Origin: Lentibacillus saliphilus
Lineage (GTDB): Bacteria > Bacillota > Bacilli > Bacillales > Amphibacillaceae
Direction: 5' to 3'
DNA length: 64,000 nucleotides
Assembly (NCBI RefSeq): GCF_019093865.1
Contig: NZ_JABJXD010000009.1
Span: 39,390 to 103,389 of the forward strand
Shown here: one piece after another, positions 37,341 to 48,729 of the stretch
Numbering within the stretch: the first letter of the stretch is position 1
Layout of the letters: each line of letters begins with the position of its first letter
Made by a program: the position numbers and the translations under genes
The notes under the pieces: generated by a model
What the model was told of the DNA's origin: nothing
What the model saw: the letters and a program-made list of their open reading frames with translations, nothing else
Database searches by the model: none

Positions 37341-37370
37341 CCGGATAGGTTCTTAAATCTGTCCGGTTCT
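37341..37370 (+). terminator. Weak terminator after the glutaredoxin-like gene
   Basis: CCGGATAG pairs with CTGTCCGG (one G-U), with only a short T tail. Confidence 0.45.
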
Positions 37371-37442
37371 AGCGGTAGACATACATCTTCTGGGGCTTCT
37401 GAGAAAGTTTACATAAAGTTCCTTTAACATGCATCGATTTAA

Positions 37443-37545
37443 TTGAATCGTACTTCAAACAATGCTATATTATAAATAAGAAATGCATTTCTTATTTTTT
37501 TACCCTAAGAGGGACAAAAAATAGCCAACAGGGACAAAAAGTGTC
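37443..37545 (+). promoter_or_regulatory. cggR promoter, palindrome and CggR operator
   Basis: The -35 TTGAAT (37443) and extended -10 TGCTATATT (37463-37471) are 17 bases apart. A perfect 24-base palindrome (37474-37497, centre TGCA) with T following lies at the transcript start. Next comes the tandem operator GGGAC-N6-TAGC-N4-A-GGGAC-N6-TGTC (37511-37545), the same layout as the B. subtilis CggR operator, in which CggR blocks transcription until fructose-1,6-bisphosphate binds. Confidence 0.88.
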
Positions 37546-37567
37546 CAGAAGATAGGGGCCTACTGAG

Positions 37568-38596
37568 ATGGAGTCATTGATCGAGCTACAAAAGAAATTA
37601 TGCCCTGAATTGATTCAAACGATGCAGGATCGGTATATGATTTTGCGGAGTATCGATTTGTTTCAGCCGATTGGCCGTAGAGCATTAGCTGATCAAACGA
37701 ATTCAACAGAACGGGCAATCCGTAGTGAAGTGCGCTTTTTGCAGGATCAAGGCTTGATACACGTTTCCCCTAAAGGTATGAGACCAACAAAAGAGGGTCA
37801 TTTAGTTCTAGAGCAACTCGCACCATTTATGGGTGAGTTAACGAGATTAAATGTTTTGGAAGAACGACTCCAGGATATACTACAACTGGAAGAATGCATT
37901 ATCGTTCCTGGTAACAGTGATCAGGAAAATTGGGTTAAGCAGTATATGGGTCAGGCTTGTGTGTCTTTTTTGAAAAACCATTTGGACAACGTGAAGACGA
38001 TTGGTGTAACCGGTGGTGCTACGATGGCTGCTGTAGCTGATATGATGACGCCACTTGATAATGGTGAACAGATGATGTTCGTTCCAGCACGTGGTGGTTT
38101 AGGAGAGCATGTTGAAAATCAGGCGAATTCAATTGCTGCTCAAATGGCAAAAAAGGCAAACGGAGCGTATCGTCTCCTCTATGTACCAGACCCCTTAAGT
38201 GAAACAACGTACCAATCAATGATGAAAGAGCCTGGCATTCAAGAGGTTATGCAGTTAATCAAACAGGCTGATATGATCATTCATGGTATTGGTGACGCGT
38301 TAACGATGGCGAGACGGCGGAAAGAATCCGAGGATGTCATTGAATCATTAAAAATAATGCAAGCTGCCAGCGAAGCATTTGGGTATTACTTTGATGACAG
38401 TGGGCAAATTGTTCACAAAGTCAGAACGGCTGGCATTCAATTAGAAGATTTGCAGTCAATCGATTCGGTCATTGCAGTAGCTGGAGGAAGCTCTAAAGCA
38501 CGTGCCATTCATTCATATTTTAAAACGAATCGCACGAAGGTGCTCATTACTGATGAGGCTGCCGCACAACATATTTTAAGGGACCATTCCCTTTAA
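37568..38596 (+). CDS. cggR: Central glycolytic genes regulator CggR
   Basis: CggR is a SorC/DeoR-type repressor of the lower glycolysis operon. The 342-residue protein has an N-terminal winged helix (about 25-75) and a sugar-phosphate-binding domain (about 90-340) with the GVTGGATMAAVADM segment near 140 that contacts fructose-1,6-bisphosphate. A matching tandem operator precedes it, so it represses its own operon. GAGATAGGGGCC-type binding site is weak. It is followed 35 bases later by gapA. Confidence 0.95.
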   Translation: MESLIELQKKLCPELIQTMQDRYMILRSIDLFQPIGRRALADQTNSTERAIRSEVRFLQDQGLIHVSPKGMRPTKEGHLVLEQLAPFMGELTRLNVLEERLQDILQLEECIIVPGNSDQENWVKQYMGQACVSFLKNHLDNVKTIGVTGGATMAAVADMMTPLDNGEQMMFVPARGGLGEHVENQANSIAAQMAKKANGAYRLLYVPDPLSETTYQSMMKEPGIQEVMQLIKQADMIIHGIGDALTMARRRKESEDVIESLKIMQAASEAFGYYFDDSGQIVHKVRTAGIQLEDLQSIDSVIAVAGGSSKARAIHSYFKTNRTKVLITDEAAAQHILRDHSL

Positions 38597-38631
38597 AATA
38601 AATTATTTCATATCACAGGAGGAGTATAATC

Positions 38632-39639
38632 ATGACAGTAAAAGTGGGAATCAATGGATTTGGACGTATTGGTCGCATTGTATACAGACTCGCATTAGAA
38701 AATGATGAATTAGAGGTTGTTGCAATCAACGATTTAACAGATGCCAACATGCTTGCTCATCTTTTGAAATACGACTCTGTACATGGTGTTCTCGATAAGG
38801 ACGTACATGTAGATGGAACTGATATCGTTGTTGATGGGAAAAAAGTAAAAGTTATGTCTGAACGTGAACCAGCAAATCTTGGCTGGAAAGAGCTTGGCGT
38901 TGATATCGTCATTGAATCAACAGGTCGCTTCACTCATCGTGATGACGCTCAAAAGCACATCGATGCAGGTGCTAAGAAAGTTATTATTTCTGCCCCAGGT
39001 AAAGAAGAAGATCTTACTTTAGTTATGGGTGTCAACGATGATCAATATGATCCAGACAAGCACCATATTGTTTCCAATGCATCTTGTACGACAAACTGCA
39101 TTGCACCACTTGTTAAAGTCATTCATGATACATTCGGCATTAAGCGTGGTATGATGACAACAATTCACTCCTATACGAATGACCAACAAATACTTGACTT
39201 ACCGCACAAAGATTACCGACGTGCGCGTGCTGCTGCTCAGAACATCATTCCGACGACAACAGGTGCTGCGAAAGCCGTTGGTAAGGTGCTTCCAGAGCTT
39301 GATGGCAAGTTAAACGGTATGGCTGTTAGAGTGCCGACACCAGACGGCTCACTTGTTGACTTGGTCGCAGAGCTTGACAAAAATGCAACAAAAGAAGAGC
39401 TTAACGCTGCATTGAAAAAAGCAGCTGAGAATGAGTTGAAGGGAATTGCACAATATAGTGAAGAGCCACTCGTATCAAGCGACATCGTTGGCAACCCACA
39501 TTCAACTGTATTTGATGCATTGTCAACAATGGTGATGGAAGACAACTTAGTTAAACTTGTAACTTGGTATGACAATGAGTTGGGTTATTCTGCACGTTGT
39601 ATCGACTTAGCACTTCTTATGAACAAAAAAGGACTATAA
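38632..39639 (+). CDS. gapA: Glyceraldehyde-3-phosphate dehydrogenase, glycolytic type
   Basis: GapA oxidises glyceraldehyde-3-phosphate to 1,3-bisphosphoglycerate using NAD. The 335-residue protein has NGFGRIGR at 6-13, an acidic residue after the second strand (INDL, around 32-34) favouring NAD, catalytic Cys152 in SNASCTTNC, and the conserved His of the TTIHSYTNDQ segment near 180. AGGAGG lies upstream. A terminator-like hairpin follows, so gapA is expressed more than the genes behind it. Confidence 0.97.
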   Translation: MTVKVGINGFGRIGRIVYRLALENDELEVVAINDLTDANMLAHLLKYDSVHGVLDKDVHVDGTDIVVDGKKVKVMSEREPANLGWKELGVDIVIESTGRFTHRDDAQKHIDAGAKKVIISAPGKEEDLTLVMGVNDDQYDPDKHHIVSNASCTTNCIAPLVKVIHDTFGIKRGMMTTIHSYTNDQQILDLPHKDYRRARAAAQNIIPTTTGAAKAVGKVLPELDGKLNGMAVRVPTPDGSLVDLVAELDKNATKEELNAALKKAAENELKGIAQYSEEPLVSSDIVGNPHSTVFDALSTMVMEDNLVKLVTWYDNELGYSARCIDLALLMNKKGL

Positions 39640-39648
39640 GATAATCTT

Positions 39649-39692
39649 GAGACGGAGGGGGACATAGCCTCCTTCGTCTTTCCTTTTTATAG
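39649..39692 (+). terminator. Terminator after gapA
   Basis: AGACGGAGG pairs with CCTCCTTCGTCT (one bulge) and a T-rich stretch follows. A -10 (TATAAT, 39725-39730) beyond it may give pgk-eno a separate start. Confidence 0.7.
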
Positions 39693-39805
39693 ATGTTTTT
39701 ATGTACCCTTTTTCAAAAGTGCTTTATAATGACAGATATGAGGCGCTCATGAATTAAAAGGAAATTAAACCACGTATTACATACCAATGACTGGAGGGGT
39801 TTTCG

Positions 39806-40987
39806 ATGAACAAAAAAACACTTCATGATCTTGATGTTAAAGGTAAACGGGTATTTTGCCGTGTTGATTTTAACGTCCCTCTGAAAGATGGAGAGGTCGG
39901 AGATGATACGCGTATCAAAGCCGCTTTACCTACTATTAAGTACTTAACGGACAACGGAGCCATTGTTATACTAGCAAGTCACCTTGGTCGCCCTAAAGGA
40001 ACAGCTGTGGAAGAATTACGACTCGATCCAGTTGCAAAACGGTTAAGTGATTTGGTTGGGATAGACGTTCTTAAAACAGATGAAGTCCATGGAAAAGAAG
40101 TTAATGAAGCCATATCTCGCATGAGTGAAGGTGACATTTTACTTATAGAAAATGTACGTTTCGAAGCGGGAGAAGAGAAAAATGATCCTGAACTCGCAAA
40201 AGCGTTCGCAGACATGGCTGACCTGTATGTGAATGATGCATTTGGAGCCGCTCACCGTGCACATGCTTCCACAACAGGCGTAGCTGAATTGCTCCCTGCT
40301 GCTGCTGGCTTTTTAATGGAGAAGGAAATTGATGTGCTCGGAAAAGCGTTGGAGAAACCTGAACGTCCGTTTACCGCAATAATCGGTGGAGCAAAGGTAA
40401 AAGACAAAATTAATGTCATTGATAATCTCCTTGATAAAGTAGACCAATTAATTATCGGTGGCGGATTGGCTTATACATTTATAAAAGCATTAGGCCATGA
40501 AATTGGTAACTCTTTACTTGAGGAAGATAAGCTTGAACTGGCGAAAAGCTTTATGAATAAAGCAAAAGAAAACAATGTACAATTACTTCTTCCTAAGGAT
40601 GTTGTCGTTGCGAATGATTTTTCTGAGACAGCTGACACAAAGATTGTGACAATCGATCAAATTCCATCCGACTGGGAAGCGCTTGATATCGGCCCAGAAA
40701 CAAGAGCAGCATATGCTGAGGTCATTGCTAACGCTCGTCTTGTTGTTTGGAACGGCCCAATGGGTGTATTTGAATACAATGCATTTGCTGGCGGTACAAA
40801 AGCCGTTGCGGAAGCGCTTGCTGAAACAGATGGCTACACGGTTATCGGTGGTGGTGATTCTGCGGCAGCCGTTGCTAAATTTGGCTATGCAGATGATATG
40901 GACCATGTATCAACAGGTGGCGGTGCATCACTGGAATTTATGGAAGGTAAAATTCTTCCAGGTGTTGCGGCGCTAAATGATCGATAA
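39806..40987 (+). CDS. pgk: Phosphoglycerate kinase
   Basis: Pgk makes ATP from 1,3-bisphosphoglycerate. It is 393 residues with the signature RVDFNVPL near 18-25, the basic-patch segment HLGRPKG near 59-65, and the nucleotide-binding GGGDSAAAV near 348. GGAGGGG precedes the ATG. First gene of the pgk-tpiA-gpmI-eno group. Confidence 0.97.
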   Translation: MNKKTLHDLDVKGKRVFCRVDFNVPLKDGEVGDDTRIKAALPTIKYLTDNGAIVILASHLGRPKGTAVEELRLDPVAKRLSDLVGIDVLKTDEVHGKEVNEAISRMSEGDILLIENVRFEAGEEKNDPELAKAFADMADLYVNDAFGAAHRAHASTTGVAELLPAAAGFLMEKEIDVLGKALEKPERPFTAIIGGAKVKDKINVIDNLLDKVDQLIIGGGLAYTFIKALGHEIGNSLLEEDKLELAKSFMNKAKENNVQLLLPKDVVVANDFSETADTKIVTIDQIPSDWEALDIGPETRAAYAEVIANARLVVWNGPMGVFEYNAFAGGTKAVAEALAETDGYTVIGGGDSAAAVAKFGYADDMDHVSTGGGASLEFMEGKILPGVAALNDR

Positions 40988-41017
40988 GAGATTTATTATA
41001 AAGGTAGAGGTGATTTG

Positions 41018-41776
41018 ATGCGAAAGAAAGTGATTGCAGGCAACTGGAAAATGAATAAAGTTATGACTGAAGCAGAAGACTTTGTACGTGAGGCAGGTCA
41101 ACAACTTCCTGCAGGCAATAATATAGATGCGATTGTATGTGCACCATTTCCTTTTTTACCTGAACTTGTGAAGCTCGCACAAAATACGCGTCTAAAAATC
41201 GCCGCTCAGACGATGCATTATGAAGAAAATGGTGCCTTTACTGGTGAAGTGAGTCCATTAATGTTAAAAAATATTGGTGTCTCACATGTTGTTATTGGCC
41301 ACTCTGAACGACGTCAATATTACAATGAAACCGATGATACAGTAAACAAGAAAGCACATGCAGCATTTAAGCATAGCTTGACACCGATTGTATGTGTCGG
41401 CGAAACGCTTGAAGAAAGAGAAGCAAACGATACAAAAGCAGTCGTTGAGACACAAGTACAAAAGGCATTGGCTCATCTTACACATGAACAGATTGCCCAA
41501 ACAATCATTGCCTACGAGCCAATTTGGGCGATTGGTACAGGAAAGACAGCTTCAAGCGCAGACGCAAATGAAGTATGTACACACATACGCCAGGTGATTG
41601 CCGCGTTGACAGACAGCAGCACGGCAGAACAGGTCATCATTCAGTATGGTGGCAGTGTGAAACCAGCAAATATTGATGAATTACTCGCGCAGTCTGACAT
41701 TGACGGTGCCCTCGTAGGTGGCGCAAGTCTTGAAGTTGATTCATTCTTGAAATTGGTGGAGGCTGGCGCAAAATGA
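41018..41776 (+). CDS. tpiA: Triosephosphate isomerase
   Basis: TpiA interconverts dihydroxyacetone phosphate and glyceraldehyde-3-phosphate. ATG 41018 gives 252 residues beginning [17 protein letters not shown] 41015 lies immediately upstream. Substrate Lys12 (NWKMNK), catalytic His near 95 (GHSERR) and Glu near 167 ([11 protein letters not shown]) are present. Its stop overlaps the gpmI start (ATGA). Confidence 0.97.
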   Translation: MRKKVIAGNWKMNKVMTEAEDFVREAGQQLPAGNNIDAIVCAPFPFLPELVKLAQNTRLKIAAQTMHYEENGAFTGEVSPLMLKNIGVSHVVIGHSERRQYYNETDDTVNKKAHAAFKHSLTPIVCVGETLEEREANDTKAVVETQVQKALAHLTHEQIAQTIIAYEPIWAIGTGKTASSADANEVCTHIRQVIAALTDSSTAEQVIIQYGGSVKPANIDELLAQSDIDGALVGGASLEVDSFLKLVEAGAK

Positions 41777-43314
41777 CCGACCAAAAAAAACCATTAGCTG
41801 CCTTGATTATTCTTGATGGTTTTGCCATTCGTGAAGAAACAAAAGGCAATGCGGTCAAACAGGCAAACAAACCGAATTTCGATAGACTGTGGAACGCATA
41901 TCCTCATAGCCAACTGAAAGCAAGTGGGGCTGCTGTTGGTCTACCTGAAGGACAAATGGGAAATTCAGAAGTCGGCCATCTTAATATCGGTGCTGGACGC
42001 ATCGTCTATCAAAGCTTGACAAGGGTGAATTTGTCGATTGAAAAAGGCGAGTTTTATGAGAAGGAAGCGTTCATACAAGCGATGACTAGGGCAAAAGAGA
42101 ACAATAAAGCCTTACATTTATTTGGTTTGCTATCTGATGGTGGTGTTCATAGCCATATTAACCACTTATTTGCTTTGCTAAAGCTTGCCAAGGATCAAAA
42201 TATGAAAGACGTTTATGTTCACGCGTTTTTAGATGGACGCGATGTAGGACCGAAGACGGCAAAAACGTATATTAAACAGACAGAAGAAAAAATGCGCGAA
42301 TATGGCGTTGGTCAATTTGCGACGATTTCTGGCCGTTATTATTCAATGGATAGAGACAAGCGCTGGGATCGTGTGAAGAAATCATACGATGCGATGGTTT
42401 ATGGGGAAGGACCTCATTATAAGAATGCTGAAGCTGTGATCGACGATTCATATGAACATGGTATTCATGATGAATTCGTTATTCCAGCTGTTATTACGGA
42501 TGACAATGATCAGCCAGTTGGCACAATCAATGATGGGGATTCGATTATCTTTTATAATTTTCGTCCTGACCGTGCAATTCAAATCTCGCGGACGTTCGCA
42601 AATGTGGATTTTCATGACTTTGACCGAGGTGAAAGTGTTCCAAAAGATCTCGATTTCGTCATGCTAACGGACTTTAGTGAAACGGTTGATGGTTATGTTG
42701 CTTATAAACCGGTTAACTTAGATAATACAGTCGGTGAGGTGCTCTCTCAGAACGGGCTTAATCAGCTTCGAATTGCTGAGACGGAGAAATATCCGCATGT
42801 AACCTTTTTCATGAGTGGTGGACGAGAACAAGAATTTCCAGGTGAAACGCGTGTATTAATTGATTCGCCTAAAGTGGCAACATATGATTTGCAACCAGAA
42901 ATGAGTGCCTATGATGTCACTGACGCCTTGATTAAAGAACTTGATTCTGGTGCTCACCAAGCGATCATTCTTAATTTCGCTAATCCAGATATGGTTGGTC
43001 ACTCTGGCATGCTTGAGCCGACAATCAAAGCCATAGAAACTGTGGATGAATGCTTAGGACGAATTATAGATAAGATTGAAGCACTTGGAGGTCATGCAAT
43101 TATAACGGCTGATCATGGAAATTCCGATGAAGTCATGACGATAGATGGTCAACCAATGACCGCTCATACGACAAATCCTGTTCCAGTTATCGTAACGAAA
43201 CAAGGTGTAGAACTTCGTGATGGCGGTATATTAGCAGATCTGGCACCGACATTACTTGATTTACTTCATGTAGACAAGCCAGAAGAAATGACAGGTCATT
43301 CACTTATTAAATAA
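41773..43314 (+). CDS. gpmI: Phosphoglycerate mutase, 2,3-BPG-independent
   Basis: GpmI interconverts 3- and 2-phosphoglycerate using two manganese ions. The 513-residue protein is of the alkaline phosphatase fold; the phosphorylated serine lies in MGNSEVGH (about 59-66), and metal ligands include the N-terminal ILDG Asp and ADHGN near 447. The enzyme is strongly pH-sensitive in Bacillus. It overlaps tpiA by four bases. Confidence 0.97.
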   Translation: MTDQKKPLAALIILDGFAIREETKGNAVKQANKPNFDRLWNAYPHSQLKASGAAVGLPEGQMGNSEVGHLNIGAGRIVYQSLTRVNLSIEKGEFYEKEAFIQAMTRAKENNKALHLFGLLSDGGVHSHINHLFALLKLAKDQNMKDVYVHAFLDGRDVGPKTAKTYIKQTEEKMREYGVGQFATISGRYYSMDRDKRWDRVKKSYDAMVYGEGPHYKNAEAVIDDSYEHGIHDEFVIPAVITDDNDQPVGTINDGDSIIFYNFRPDRAIQISRTFANVDFHDFDRGESVPKDLDFVMLTDFSETVDGYVAYKPVNLDNTVGEVLSQNGLNQLRIAETEKYPHVTFFMSGGREQEFPGETRVLIDSPKVATYDLQPEMSAYDVTDALIKELDSGAHQAIILNFANPDMVGHSGMLEPTIKAIETVDECLGRIIDKIEALGGHAIITADHGNSDEVMTIDGQPMTAHTTNPVPVIVTKQGVELRDGGILADLAPTLLDLLHVDKPEEMTGHSLIK

Positions 43315-44643
<1,329 letters not shown>

Positions 44644-44677
44644 GGTTCGTCTGTATTTAAATTCAATAGAAAAAATC

Positions 44678-44718
44678 GCTTGTGGGCATCTAACAGGATG
44701 CCCGCAAGCTTTTTTTAT
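44678..44718 (+). terminator. Terminator after eno
   Basis: GCTTGTGGGCATC pairs with GATGCCCGCAAGC, followed by seven T. Confidence 0.92.
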
Positions 44719-44809
44719 GATCTTTTTGACTCTGACAGCTTTTAAGACAATGAGATATAATGGGGTTATATATACATAAAATAAAACCGATATAAAAGGG
44801 GGAGATGCA

Positions 44810-45376
44810 TTGGATTTATTACAGGCGTTACAAGAAAGACGTTCAATCTATAATTTTAAACGAGATCCTGTAGATAAGCTTACTTTATCAACGATTTTTA
44901 CATATGCATCTTGGGCACCGACACATTATATGAAAGAACCTTGGCGGATACACGTGTATCAAGGAGAGGGAAGAAAGGCTTTTGTTCATGCGATTATAGC
45001 GAGTTATGAGCGGAGTGGGATGATTAAACGCGATCAAAAAGGGGAGAAGATGAAAGCGTCTATGACAGATTTTTTATTAGCCATACCGCACCATGCTCTC
45101 ATTTATTTTCCGATTGATGCAGACCCGATTCGTTATGAAGAAGATTATGCGGCCGTGTCTGCTTTTATTCAAAACGCCCAGCTAGCAGCTTGGACTTTCG
45201 ATGTTGGCATGCTCTGGACCATTACGCCCTATATGCATGATCCAGCGTTTTATAAGGATATTGGACTGGACGAACAGATGAAAATTGCAGCTGTTATGCA
45301 AATCGGATATCCCCAAAAGATACCTAATTCAAAACCGCGAACGCCTATTGAAGATAAGCTAACGTTTATGACATGA
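44810..45376 (+). CDS. Nitroreductase family protein
   Basis: A 188-residue FMN-dependent nitroreductase-fold protein. The N-terminal RRSIYNFKRDPV segment (about 8-19) is the usual FMN-phosphate contact. The start TTG 44810 follows GGGGGAG. The substrate is unknown; such enzymes reduce quinones or nitro compounds with NAD(P)H, and a minority make dimethylbenzimidazole or act as iodotyrosine deiodinase-like enzymes. It lies alone between the glycolytic operon and the folate cluster. Confidence 0.82.
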   Translation: MDLLQALQERRSIYNFKRDPVDKLTLSTIFTYASWAPTHYMKEPWRIHVYQGEGRKAFVHAIIASYERSGMIKRDQKGEKMKASMTDFLLAIPHHALIYFPIDADPIRYEEDYAAVSAFIQNAQLAAWTFDVGMLWTITPYMHDPAFYKDIGLDEQMKIAAVMQIGYPQKIPNSKPRTPIEDKLTFMT

Positions 45377-45548
45377 TGAACGATAGATGTTGAACAGAAC
45401 TGTCAATTTATAGTCGCTTTTTATTGTTTCATCATAAATTGTTAACAAAACGTACTAAAACAAGGCGTTTCACTTTATCTATGATTGTAATGTGCACGCT
45501 TTAATTTTATAATTGGATTAGGAATTATTGGTTGTAGATCATATATTT

Positions 45549-45562
45549 GACGCTTCTAACGT
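45549..45562 (+). promoter_or_regulatory. Candidate shared motif, first copy
   Basis: GACGCTTCTAACGT lies just upstream of the BTAD gene. A near-copy, GACGCTTCCAATGT (12 of 14 identical), lies upstream of the formiminotransferase gene at 52528-52541. It may be an operator or a shared promoter-like element; unproven. Confidence 0.35.
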
Positions 45563-45586
45563 TTGACACATGAAAGGAGCAGAAGT

Positions 45587-48500
45587 ATGAGTGACATCAA
45601 GGTCAATGTATTTAATAACTTTAAGACAACAGTCAATCATAAACGCATCATTTTTCCCTATGGAAAAGTAGAAGCTCTGTTTTACTATTTAGTCGTTAAT
45701 AAAAGCGCCTCTAGAGATCAATTGGCCACCTTACTTTGGGCTGAAATGGATGAAAAAACAGCGAAAAAAAACTTAAGAAACGCCTTATATACAGTAAAAA
45801 AACTGTTTTCTGACATAGATGTGTTTTCATTTTACGGGTTATCTACTGTTTCATTGAACCCAGAATTAACCGTTGAGTCTGATTATGACGCTTTTATCCA
45901 GGATGACGATAACCTAGAATCGTATCAGGGTGATTTTCTCCAAGGGTGTTCTGTGAAGGATGCTGATGAGTTTGATCGCTGGATGCACAAGGTTCGTGAT
46001 GAATGCAAATTTTTGTATACGAAACGTCTTTGGGATAAGTTAGATGTCCATAAGAAGCATCGTCAGTTTCTTCAAGTAGAAAAAATATGTCGAAAGATCA
46101 TTGAGTTGGATGAGTATGATGAAAGCGGCTACATCGAATTGATGAGCTGTTTTAAGGCACAGCAAAAATACGCAAACGCCATTTCAGTTTTTAATGAGCT
46201 GTCAGATTTTCTAGCAAAAGAATTAGATGTGACACCGAATGAGGAAGCAGAGCAGGTTTATAACGATGTTCTTGATTTAATGAATGAGCGCGTAAAGGTG
46301 AGTCCACCACAGCAATTCTTCTTTGGCAGAGAAAAAGAAATTCGTTTGCTGGAGAGCACTTATCACAAATTCGTCGACAATGAAGCCTATGAATCTATTT
46401 TAGTGCGTGGCGATATGGGTGTTGGCAAGACACGTCTTAAACAATATTTGACGGATGAAATCGTAGGATCTTCTGTAAATTACATCGAGGCACCGTGCTA
46501 TAAGTTTGAGGAGAATTACACGCTCCGACCGTGGAAGGCTCTGTTAGTGAACATGTTAAAGGTTATCGCCGAGGAAGAAATTATTTTGCCACAAACGCTA
46601 TTAGATGTGCTCGGTAATATTGCCCCAGAATTTTTAGATGAGAAAAAAGATCTTACAAAAAGAATGATCAATACGAATGATCAATCAAATTTAGTCGATA
46701 TAGAAGATGCGATATTAGAGGTATTAAAGCTCGTTTCCAATAAGAAAAAACTCGTCATCGTATTTGAAGACATTCATTGGATGGATGCAACGAGTATGCG
46801 TTTACTTAACAGCTTACTTGTAAAAGAAGAATTAAGCCACTGTCTGTTTGTTCTTACGATGCGTAATGATATTAATTCAGATCTAGAAGAATTTTTAGTG
46901 TACATTAACAACTATACGACAGTAAATGTGATTGAATTAAAACCATTTACGATAACAGAAGTTCAACGCTTTATTGACCAAACAGTCTTTCAGGAAAAAC
47001 GTACAGACGTGTTGTATGAAGAATTATATGATGAAACAGAGGGTAATGTATTTTTTTTGACGGAATATATTCAAGCGATTAATAATAATCAACAAGATAT
47101 TATGATGTCTACCAAAGTAAAAGATGTGTTAAAATTTAGATTTATCGACTTGACCGATAAAGAGAAAAAGTTTGTTGAGCTGACATCATTGTTTTATAAA
47201 GACGTCCCAATTTCGATATTAAAGCAGCTTATGGATATGGATGATTTAGAACTGATTGAAATTGGCGAAGCCCTTATTAGAAAAGGGATATTGAAGGAAG
47301 TCACTGATCAGCAAGACATTCGTTTTGCTTTTGTGCATCAAAAATATAGTGAGTTTCAATATATCCAAATATCATATGGTAAGAAAAAGATATTGCATAA
47401 CCGGATTGGCAAAATTATTGAATCGCAATTACAGCATCATCTAGGTGATTTAGATCTTTATTACAAATTGATTTTTCATTATGAACGCGCAGAGAATAAT
47501 ATCGAATCCCTACGCTATCGTATTAAAAGCCGTAGCATGTTTCTGAATTTTATTCATGAACGATTTCCGATCATTCATTTTGATAATGACGCGTTCAGTA
47601 AATTGTACATCGGCGAAGAAGATACAGAAAAGAATTTACAACTGATTACAGATCTATTGGACAAGGTTAAACGTAAGCACCCTCTGAATGAGGAATTGCC
47701 AATGTTTGAGATGAATGTCTTATTCTTGAATGGCCGTTATAAAATTAGAAGTGGTCATTATGAAGAAGGTCTTCATGACATTAACGTCTTAATCGAGCTT
47801 GCTAAGCGCGAAGATCATTTACAGTTTATATTAAAGGGCTATGAACAGAAAATGTGTTACGGCATTCAAACGTGTGATACGGCAACGATGAGAGATGATT
47901 TAGCAAAGGCACAGCCGTTTATCAATCAATTGAGTGCGCAATCGGAAAAAGGCATTTGGTACCGTTATGAGGGCATGTATCTATTCCTTATCGGTCAATT
48001 TGAATTGGCTGAGGAAGCCTTTCGTAAGAGCATTTCAATTCATACCGAAGATATAGAAACGTACGAAACGTACCGGCTGAGCATTGCGGCGTGTTATAAC
48101 GATATTGGTGTAATACGGAAAGAAGAGGGTAATTTCTCAGAAGCGCTTTATTACTTTGAACGGGCTATTGCGATTTGCCAGGAAAAAAACCTCTGGATTA
48201 GCATCTCATTATTTCATACGAATGCTGGCGTTACATGCTATTATGATAAAAATTTTGCAGAAGCAAAGGCCCACATAGAGCGCGCATTAGTCATATACAA
48301 TAAACTGGCTTTTAATTTGAATCAGCCGCTTGCGGAAATATATATGTGTTTATTACTTTTGAGAGAAAAGGATTATAAAACTGCTTTATATTATTTAAAA
48401 GAAGCGGAAGCTCATGCTCATATTTTAAAAAATCCACGGGAATTATTGCGCATACTCGATGTAAAGAAAGCAATCGTCAATTCTATGGAAACGAATAAAT

Positions 48501-48616
48501 CAGTCTATCATGTGTTCCATAGATACTTACACGACTTTAAATGTAGCGATTATGAGAAAGAACGACATAAGATCTTAAAGTTATCCCCACCGATATGCCA
48601 TTCATTTAAGCCTTGA
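45587..48616 (+). CDS. Large BTAD/AAA-ATPase/TPR transcription factor
   Basis: A 1009-residue regulator. An OmpR-like winged helix (about 1-90) is followed by a bacterial transcriptional activation (BTAD) helical domain (about 95-235), a STAND/AAA-type ATPase with Walker A GDMGVGKTR near 274-282 and Walker B VIVFEDIHWMD near 388-398, and C-terminal TPR-like repeats (about 700-950). This resembles SARP/AfsR-like and MalT-like activators, in which a ligand and ATP switch the sensor. ATG 45587 has AAAGGAGC seven bases upstream. Directly upstream of folD and the folate/formate genes, it is their likely regulator by position. Its signal is unknown. Confidence 0.82.
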   Translation: MSDIKVNVFNNFKTTVNHKRIIFPYGKVEALFYYLVVNKSASRDQLATLLWAEMDEKTAKKNLRNALYTVKKLFSDIDVFSFYGLSTVSLNPELTVESDYDAFIQDDDNLESYQGDFLQGCSVKDADEFDRWMHKVRDECKFLYTKRLWDKLDVHKKHRQFLQVEKICRKIIELDEYDESGYIELMSCFKAQQKYANAISVFNELSDFLAKELDVTPNEEAEQVYNDVLDLMNERVKVSPPQQFFFGREKEIRLLESTYHKFVDNEAYESILVRGDMGVGKTRLKQYLTDEIVGSSVNYIEAPCYKFEENYTLRPWKALLVNMLKVIAEEEIILPQTLLDVLGNIAPEFLDEKKDLTKRMINTNDQSNLVDIEDAILEVLKLVSNKKKLVIVFEDIHWMDATSMRLLNSLLVKEELSHCLFVLTMRNDINSDLEEFLVYINNYTTVNVIELKPFTITEVQRFIDQTVFQEKRTDVLYEELYDETEGNVFFLTEYIQAINNNQQDIMMSTKVKDVLKFRFIDLTDKEKKFVELTSLFYKDVPISILKQLMDMDDLELIEIGEALIRKGILKEVTDQQDIRFAFVHQKYSEFQYIQISYGKKKILHNRIGKIIESQLQHHLGDLDLYYKLIFHYERAENNIESLRYRIKSRSMFLNFIHERFPIIHFDNDAFSKLYIGEEDTEKNLQLITDLLDKVKRKHPLNEELPMFEMNVLFLNGRYKIRSGHYEEGLHDINVLIELAKREDHLQFILKGYEQKMCYGIQTCDTATMRDDLAKAQPFINQLSAQSEKGIWYRYEGMYLFLIGQFELAEEAFRKSISIHTEDIETYETYRLSIAACYNDIGVIRKEEGNFSEALYYFERAIAICQEKNLWISISLFHTNAGVTCYYDKNFAEAKAHIERALVIYNKLAFNLNQPLAEIYMCLLLLREKDYKTALYYLKEAEAHAHILKNPRELLRILDVKKAIVNSMETNKSVYHVFHRYLHDFKCSDYEKERHKILKLSPPICHSFKP

Positions 48617-48642
48617 ATCATTAGATTTAAGGCTTTTTTTTA
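48606..48642 (+). terminator. Terminator after the BTAD regulator
   Basis: AAGCCTT pairs with AAGGCTT and seven or more T follow; the left arm lies in the last codons. Confidence 0.85.
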
Positions 48643-48729
48643 GTGGTCGGTGTTTTTGACGTTTTATAGATGTATCTTATGTAGACTATAGCTAGGCAAG
48701 ACAGAGAACCTAATAGTGAGGTGAGAAGC

